From positions 310,001 to 374,000 of the forward strand of contig JAGTJL010000005.1 in the NCBI GenBank assembly GCA_020746875.1: DNA of 64,000 nucleotides, given 5' to 3'. This document shows, piece by piece, positions 57,512 through 64,000 of the stretch; position 1 is the first letter of the stretch; every line of letters starts with the position of its first letter. Source of the DNA: Rhexocercosporidium sp. MPI-PUGE-AT-0058 (Eukaryota > Ascomycota > Leotiomycetes > Helotiales). Both the position numbers and the translations under genes were made by a program. The notes under the pieces were generated by a model. It saw only the letters and a program-made list of their open reading frames with translations. It was not told the DNA's origin and ran no database searches.

Positions 57512-58905
57512 AGTACTGCTACCGTTCAGATTAAAGGGCCAATTAAGCGAATTTCCAAAACCCCATATTTCTCACAACTGCTATATACACGTATAACTCT
57601 ACCAAATTTGAAGCTATTCGCAAACTAATTGCATTTCTAGACTCGTTAGACTCTCCTCTTTAATTGCAGCCAAAAATCGCAAGTATAGGAGCAAAACTGA
57701 CCTCAATATTTTGTTTGCCACCCATCTGCCGCGATACAGGCCTCAATTCTATGGCTCATCGTCTGATACAAAGCATCGAACCTTGCCTTAGGAATCGCAG
57801 CCCAACACACCTTTAGAGCCTCTTCCATATCCTCGCGGTCCTGTTCCGACTTCCCTTTTGACGCTGAGAGCTCGGGGTACATTTCTGTAAGAAGCTTTTT
57901 GAGGAGGTCTCAAATATGCTCGATCGGGTTCAAGTCCGGGGAGTAAGGTGGCCAATCGATGCGAGTTATGCCATGTTCTATGAACCAATCCCGAACCTTA
58001 TAGGCAGTATGGATCGGGGCATTATCCTGCATGAATATATAGCCCAGATCATTTAATTCCTCATACCAGGGGCCAACTTGTGCGTCTAGGACCTCGATAT
58101 AAGAGTTGGCAGAGTACCTATGCTTTTTAGACTCAAAATCTCGATCCATAACATATAAATCAGACCTCCCGTGATCCCAAAAGCACCCCCATACCATGAC
58201 TGACATGCCCTTCGCAGCTGAGTAGGTTTGGATCATGTCTCGATCCCATTTCTGAGCAGGAGTGCGAAAAACCCATTCTTGCTTTTTACCCCGCCCCCGC
58301 TCGACAGAACACTCGTCACTCCACATATATAACCCCCATTCCTCGTACGTCATATGCCTATGCCGTATACACCAAGCAAGCCTCGCAGCGGCGTGTTCTT
58401 CTGTGAGCTCAGGCCTCTTCTTAGCTCTCCAATTGCGTATGTTGTGCTTCCGTAACTCGCGCTTGATCGTAGAGTCCGAATATGTCTTTCCCTGGGCATC
58501 TCGAACCTCCTGGTAGGTGTCCTTCGGGTTATTGATTATATGGCGAACAAGGGATCGTAGGTCTCGTACGGTATAAGTCTTTGTAGTACTAGGTCTAGGC
58601 TGGGAGACTCCTTCGACGCGTAAATGTGCGAGGGCGAGGGTAGAGCGAACGGCCGAGCGGGAGACTTTGAGGAGGGTCTGAATACCCTTGGATTTTATTC
58701 CGTCGGCGTAGGCCTGTTCAATGCGGCCTCTTTTGTATGGAGTAACATCCTTCCCACGAGTGATATTTGGTGATATGGCACTAAGGGGCCTGCGTTGAGG
58801 TGGCATTTTGTTGTAAGATAAATAGTGAAGAGAAAGCTGTGACGCGAAAATTCGCGCTTTTACGCGTTTTCGGCTAATTAATCTGACCTAGTACAGTACA
58901 GTACC
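57512..58905 (-). mobile_element. Tc1-like DNA transposon with near-intact transposase
   Basis: The block is bounded by imperfect inverted repeats. The low end (from about 57512) has TACTGCTACCGTTCAGATTA and the high end, reverse-complemented, has TACTGTACTAGGTCAGATTA. Both ends have TA-rich flanks consistent with TA target duplication, but the exact borders are uncertain by several bases. It encloses a single transposase frame (57703-58806). Confidence 0.75.
57703..58806 (-). pseudogene. Tc1-type DD34E transposase with one premature stop
   Basis: The frame starts MPPQRRPLSAISPNITRGKD and reads through helix-turn-helix DNA-binding regions (KSKGIQTLLKVSRSAVRSTL) into the DDE core: YMWSDECSVERG (first Asp), YIFMQDNAPIHTAY (second Asp) and SPDLNPIEHI, whose Glu is 34 residues after the second Asp, the Tc1 spacing. 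A TGA at 57910-57912 falls directly after NPIEHI, where relatives have Trp, so TGG-to-TGA is the likely change. Beyond it the frame stays open for about 67 codons to GWQTKY and TGA at 57703. A single nonsense codon suggests recent inactivation. Without it the length would be about 367 residues. Confidence 0.88.
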
Positions 58906-59323
58906 TGCGTTCTGTCATGTGCATATGAGGAAATTCTCAGGGTGAAAAAGGAGGAAAGAGGGGTAAGAAGTAGGGTTGAAAATACTGCTTCACACTACCA
59001 CTTCGACTGTAGAGAATAAGACGGAAAGGGTCGAGGGAGTTTCCTCATGTTGCATGCGGATATTTCCTCGCTCATTCCGTGGCGTTTGGAAAATTGGTAG
59101 GAACGGCTAGAAAGGATCAAATGTCGAAATAGGGTTCGGCGTAAAACCATTCTACTACTTATACATAGTATCTTATAATCAGCCATGAAGGCTTGCCGAG
59201 ACCTCTCGTCCATAGGATGCAGTCCCCGAAATATGCTCTCTGTTTCCTTTTATAACGCCGAAATATGCACCTTTACCATACAGAAGTTTCCGCCACATTT
59301 CTTGTTCCTCAACAGATCGAATC
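58906..59323. other. Intergenic region, nothing recognised
   Basis: A 418-bp spacer between the transposon end and the 3' end of the mannosyltransferase gene. No feature is seen. Confidence 0.5.
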
Positions 59324-60718
59324 TCAAACATGCTGCCATCCATTCTGGTACAGCACCTGCATCTCGTTGACCAAGCACTCGATACCCGGCTCTGCCCTCT
59401 CCTCGGGTGGGTTGAGATTCTTCCCCTTCTCAATCCACGACTGCACTCGTAGTAGCACTGTCCTATTCTCACTCCAGATTTTGGCCTTTGTCATCCATCT
59501 CCCGTACCTGTTGGACCATGTACCTTTGACTACTTCCCATCCACCCGGCCAAAAACTGCCGTCACCACCAGGAACACCAGTGGTTCCAACTCCAAAAGGA
59601 CTCTTAACTTCCGTGCCACCATTCAATTTCGAGTACGAGGAAGCGTTATAAGCAACTCGTACGTTTGGGTTCATCCAGACGCCTTTCTCCTGGCGGAGTG
59701 GGTTGTCGGCGTGGATGAGGCAGCATTCTGACCCTTCAAGGTGCTCGTTGGCGAGGGAGTCAGATATGCCGCGGAATTTGAGAGGCGGAGACGCATAGAA
59801 TGGCTTTGCATCGAGTGCAATGAGACCATTCCAACATGAAGCAACTGGAATAGGAAGATTCCGGTAGAGGCTCTCTCGAGATTGCGATGAGAAGAAATAG
59901 GGATAGCGCTGCGAGGCAGTTTTGAAGCCGCTGCTATCTCGTAGAGCAAATGTATCGTAGTAGATCTGGGGGTCGCTAGAAAAGTCGATAGCACATGCTG
60001 CTGCATAAGCTCCATCTCTGGTCGAAAGGAGGGTTGTAACATCTTGTGTCTGCAGGGTCATGAAATTAGTCAGGTCCACATGAGACTATATCACGTAATA
60101 TTGGATATTAGGTGGAAGTGTCCTTACCGAGAAGACCACATCGTTCACCCAGAGCACTCTGTCGAATGACCTCTTATCCCTCATCTCTGCCATCGGGTCC
60201 ATGGCTTGATTTCTCAACGCTGCCAAATATGGAATCCGACGTACTTCCCAGCCCTGCTCTCCCCTTCCAGTGAAGATCCAACCTGTCCTATCCTCCCCTT
60301 CTTTGGGTATTTTCTTCAAAGAATCGGCTTGTTCAGTAACATTGATACCAAGAGATATCTTGTGTGTCACTCCCAGGGAATTCAGCTTTTCCTCCAGCTC
60401 CCTCAACGCTCCTTTCGTATCTTCCTGTGATCCGGACTCGATGATGGACACGAACACATTTTGTGGCCCCAGATGTTGGATGAGGTCCAACAGACGATCG
60501 TTCCAGTAGAGACGGAGCATATACTCGGAGTTTCTGAACATGGATGCAATGAATATCTTTTGGTCCTTGAGGTGAGCAGGAAGAGAAGACCGTCTGTTTG
60601 GGAGGGGCCGTGATGTCATGATTGAGTAGACATCGAGAAGGAAGAGCAACGCCAGAGTGATCAGGAGAGGTTTGGGACGCAGGTATTTCCGCCGGATAGA
60701 TCTGGATATGAGCACCAT
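59324..60718 (-). CDS. CAP59-family (GT69) alpha-mannosyltransferase-like protein
   Basis: Two exons, 60718-60128 and 60049-59324, giving 438 residues. The 78-nt intron joins WVNDVVFS to TQDVTTLLSTRDG. A signal-anchor helix (LLITLALLFLLDVYSIM, residues ~18-35) predicts a type II Golgi membrane protein. The family pattern is KIFIASMFRNSEYMLRLYWN, VFVSIIESGSQEDTKGAL, RIPYLAALRNQAMDP, RVLWVNDVVFS (an acidic metal-binding ND motif), GAYAAACAIDFS and CWNGLIALDAKPFY. This matches the Cryptococcus CAP59/CMT1 mannosyltransferase group, which builds cell-wall or capsule glycans. Substrate is unknown here. The gene is intact. Confidence 0.9.
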
Positions 60719-62542
60719 ATTAATTGTATTTCTGGTGTTGCCGGATGAGAGCTATGGTGCGGATTCAGGGGTATGAAGTAGCCTCGGCCATTTCCAAGCC
60801 TCGTGCACACAAGGCTGAAATGACGAGACACGTAAAGTCAAGAGAGCGATTCTAGTCTCTCTCGAAGACTCAGCTGGGAGGAAATAAGAAAGAAATTTGG
60901 AGAAGTGGAAAGCAGAAAACAGGGTAACAAGCTGTACGAGGTCTGGGCAGGAGGTTGTAAAGGGAACACCAAATTTGTTTGAGCATGCAGTTTTGACGGA
61001 TACGAAGCCAAGCCAATTACTTGGCTGCGCCTTGATGCCGCTACCTAAAAGGGCATCTTTCCATCACCGATTTGATTGGCTGACAGGCTGCCAACCGAGT
61101 ATGTAGCGAGGATTCTTCCCGATAACTTCAGCCTCGTTCGCAGCGACATCTCACAAATTCAACACGGCGTCAACAAACATTGAGGAAAACAGCATCCTTA
61201 CAAACATAGCTATTACACTCCAAGGGGCAATTATCGGGAGTGCCAAACGAATTTCACTAAGTGAGAATCAACAACTCGACGCCTTATTAATGAATAGCAA
61301 GCCTCCGACTGTATGGACCGTCTTTACCCTTCTCTGAGCTGCAGACGTTGTTTGCAATTGGTGGACAAGTGCCCATCTGGCCATTCCGATATTGCCTCTA
61401 TCATCAAATGAAACTTCCCTCGCTTAGATTGTGTACAAGCCAGGATGCCTTGGCCAATCTGGAATCGTGCTGAAAACTCGAGCAATGAACCTGTCAGCAA
61501 CACCTCGTGCCGCTGTACTTCGGAGCAAAGGGAAAGGGGAAGAAAATCAATTTCGCACTTAATGTCAAAGTATCTCACAACAAGCTACGCGGAGCTTATG
61601 GCTGCACTGTATCGGTGAGCCGAGGCTTAGTGCATCAATACCGGTAGTGAAGTAGACTGTGTCCAGAATCTAACTCGTTTATTTCGAGGTCTCGGGGGCT
61701 GCGGCGAGCCGGAAAGCCCTCTCGAGGCTCGAAACGTGTTGGAGGCATTGCAATTGACAGCAGGCACGTTGAAGAACTTCATCTTCAGGTTCTCAATCCC
61801 CGAGCCTGACAAATCTGATAGTCAATCTTAGTTTTCAAGCAGTCTGGCTTCTTCTTCTTTGCCCCTAGATATCTTCTATAAGGTTGAGACGATGAAAATG
61901 GAGACTTCGCTTTGGCCAGAAATGTTCACACACCAGGAGGTTCAAACTTGTAGTGCTGATGTACCACTGCGCCGACTTTTGGATTCTGTGGTCAGCGGGA
62001 GCTAGTGATTATTACTATTATGGTAGGGAAGCAAATTGGGTGAGCATTCCTTGCTATCACATACATCATGCAGATAAAGAGCTGACCAAGCTGCAGAGTG
62101 AGGCATCCATAACCCCAGATATGCCACGACCATGGCATGGGGCGATGTACCCCGCCAAATCCATCCTCTTGCAGTGCCAGCAATGGCAAGAAAGACATCA
62201 AGCGGCAGTGAAAAGACTCTCAGATGGGGTGTCCGTATTATATTGAGCGTATCAGCAGTCGATACCTCTATACCTGATTGGAGGAGTGTTCGTATCGATA
62301 TTGCATTCTTACTACTATGTCATCCGCCGATCATTCGTGCTAGATACCAGGTGGCTGGGATACCAATAGGGATCGAGGAATACTTAGAAGCACCTGGATT
62401 TTCCGAGGAGGACTCTTGGGAGAAGTCCTGGGAAACTTGTGGTATTGAGATAGTAGCCGGTGCTTCCCTAGAGGGCGTGTTATAGTCTCACTATTAAACT
62501 ACGTCAATCATCCCGGTACAATCTGTCTATACTCACGTTTAT
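60719..62542. other. Intergenic region with short unassigned frames
   Basis: A 1.8-kb stretch upstream of the mannosyltransferase and downstream of the SDR gene. Plus-strand frames at 61953-62246 and 62132-62485 overlap in different frames and show no domain I recognise. They may be remnants. No RNA gene is seen. Confidence 0.45.
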
Positions 62543-63393
62543 CTACCATCCCATCACCGTTCCACGATACAAAACCAACTTCCCACCATGACTCTTCTTC
62601 GTCGCTTCTGCAAGCACCTTCATCATCTCACCGCACGACTCATCAACACTAATCATGATCTTCTCCGTACTCGCCGCGTCCATCCCCAAAATAGTAGCAC
62701 CCGCAGAACCCATATCCGTCTTCACCCAGCCCGGGATCATTACCCAAGCATTCAACCAGTCGTCTTCGGCATTGATGCGGATCGTGAGCCAGTTAAGCGC
62801 TGCTTTCGAGGGGCCATATGTGCCGTTTGGCATTGCTGGTTGGTTGCTACTTTGTGTTAACTTCAAGGCACAAATACTGCAAAACCAAAAAGAACAGAGT
62901 AAGCGGTTTTTTTTGGGGTAGAAAAGTACTCACGCCAAACACCCAGCCGTCGACCCAACCGGCACGAACATCGGTCCCCCCTCCCTCTTCGACTTTCTCA
63001 ACAAGCTTCTTGTAGCCTGATACAACGCCAATACAGCATAGAAATTGACATCCATATGTTCTTTCAAATCCTCAATGCCCGTATCCTTGAACTAGGACAG
63101 CTATTACAAATTCCCGCGCTGGCGATCACGATATCGATGTGGTTTATTTGGTGGGTTTCTTGGAGAGATTGGATGGCTGTTGTGGCATCTGCTGGGAGGG
63201 AAGCATCCAGTTCGAGGATTATGAGATGACTGTTTGGACCAGGGGGGAGGGTGGTGAGGTAGTGAGAGGTTGGGTGGGAAGGGGAGCGCAGGCAGGCTAC
63301 TATGGTGTGGGAGGGGAGGGAGAGGTAGTGCGTTAGGAGGCCGAGACCTAGACCGCGATTTGCGCCTGTGATGAGGACGGTTATTTGGGCCAT
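62543..63393 (-). pseudogene. Short-chain dehydrogenase/reductase with a frameshift
   Basis: From ATG at 63393 the frame gives MAQITVLITGANRGLGLGLL with the TGxxxGxG cofactor motif, then LELDASLPAD and DIVIASAGICNSCP. Near 63094 the frame breaks: the expected continuation (FKDTGIEDLKEHMDVNFYAV, then PVGSTAG) is in another frame. After an 87-nt intron (62847-62933) the protein resumes as NQPAMPNGTYGPSKAALNWL with the catalytic YxxSK (YGPSK) and PGWVKTDMG, ending VLYRGTVMGW. All other SDR features are present, so this is either a single-base frameshift in a young pseudogene or a sequence error. Its NAD(P)-dependent substrate cannot be told. Confidence 0.85.
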
Positions 63394-64000
63394 TGCGAGT
63401 TCCGTTGGCGAGGAGAATTTTCTTGGTTGGCCTCAGACTGGTGGAAACTACTATAGACGATGTTCTGTAGGTATGTGAGATGAGATTATTGCTAGCTAGC
63501 TAGCTCAAGTCGAGTGCCAATGGCCTCAGTCAGAAGTGAGGAAAAGTGAAAAGCTCACGAAGAAGGATTCTCTTTTATAAGTGAAGTCAACTCTGCTTTC
63601 AAACTCGTCTTTTCCCTGTATTTTAAATCTGACATGCTTTATGAGGCTCCGATTGCCCTCCGGCTTTCGTATCCATCAACCAATGAGATCCACGACAGGA
63701 ACATTGCTTGCTTCGAAATCCGCTTTCGAGAAACTGATGGGGGATCTCGTTCAGAAAGTTTCAGACCAGAAGGGTTCTTGAAAATGCTGGCATTGAGAAG
63801 AGCACGATGAAGATCTGGTAGGCCTTTACCCAGAAGGAGCTGCTGAGTTCGTCGCATAGTAGGTACTCCATAAGGGAATTTTACAGATGAGAACGATAGG
63901 ATAATCCAGACCGAACTACAGGTTGATGAACGTTGAAAAGCTCTGATGAAAGATCAGAATGGAATTCTTGTCGGACCGAGACGTTGGAAAGAGGAGATAT
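63394..64000. other. Window-end region, nothing recognised
   Basis: Upstream of the SDR gene. A 66-codon plus-strand frame at 63581-63781 has no domain. No gene is called to the window end. Confidence 0.5.

Noticed and set aside
57915..57940. tRNA B-box-like GGGTTCAAGTCCGG
   Set aside because: It lies inside the transposase coding sequence (the NPIE region) and no matching A box or cloverleaf could be formed around it.
1..64000. CRISPR array, rRNA operon or prokaryotic operon structures
   Set aside because: No regular spacer-repeat pattern or rRNA-like sequence was seen, and gene structures are eukaryotic.

Overview
The window looks like nuclear DNA of a filamentous ascomycete. The genes carry short introns (about 45-185 nt) with GTRNGT-type donors, CTRAY-like branch sites and YAG acceptors. 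The gene content also fits: a HET-domain protein, a Zn2Cys6 regulator, a GH45-CBM1 endoglucanase, a CAP59-type mannosyltransferase, an rvt-type cellular reverse transcriptase, and pseudogenes whose stops look like C-to-T decay. A Leotiomycetes/Helotiales affiliation is my guess from gene style. I could not search a database. Exon borders were read by eye from splice motifs and family conservation.

Layout. 1-1396: 3' part of SDH1. 1397-5200: gene-poor, with a decayed minus-strand gene at 4319-5060. 5236-6311: GRF zinc-finger protein. 7169-8269: secreted GH45-CBM1 cellulase. 10412-12478: 2OG-oxygenase-like protein. 14010-16935: ARS2/SERRATE with an unusual repeat-rich leader. 18439-19238: TSPO/MBR membrane protein. 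20176-22148: alpha-tubulin. 22727-24607 and 24882-26545: CCT4 and RPT1, divergent from a 274-bp spacer. 27500-28919: secreted Thr/Pro-rich PAN-like protein. 30635-33680: rvt reverse transcriptase.

35608-39480 is a graveyard: recognisable remains of PhnY-like, PhnZ-like and phosphonoacetate hydrolase (PhnA) genes, then a possible regulator remnant. Together they look like a lost phosphonate catabolism cluster. 40197-46086 holds an APC permease pseudogene split by a 574-bp terminal-inverted-repeat element, an intact flavin amine oxidase and a Zn2Cys6 factor, probably an amine-utilisation cluster that lost its transporter.

46835-48607: HET-domain protein. 49213-51696: REX1-type RNA exonuclease, divergent from 52276-54742, a Mis18/Yippee-domain protein ending in three zinc-finger exons of identical length. 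55014-56870: SET-MYND protein. 57512-58905: a Tc1 transposon with one nonsense codon. 59324-60718: CAP59-like glycosyltransferase. 62543-63393: a frameshifted short-chain dehydrogenase.

The housekeeping genes (SDH1, ARS2, tubulin, CCT4, RPT1, REX1) are intact and ordinary. The strongest points for follow-up are the decayed phosphonate island, the intact rvt gene and the Mis18-plus-zinc-finger protein. I found no rRNA, tRNA or CRISPR array that I could support.
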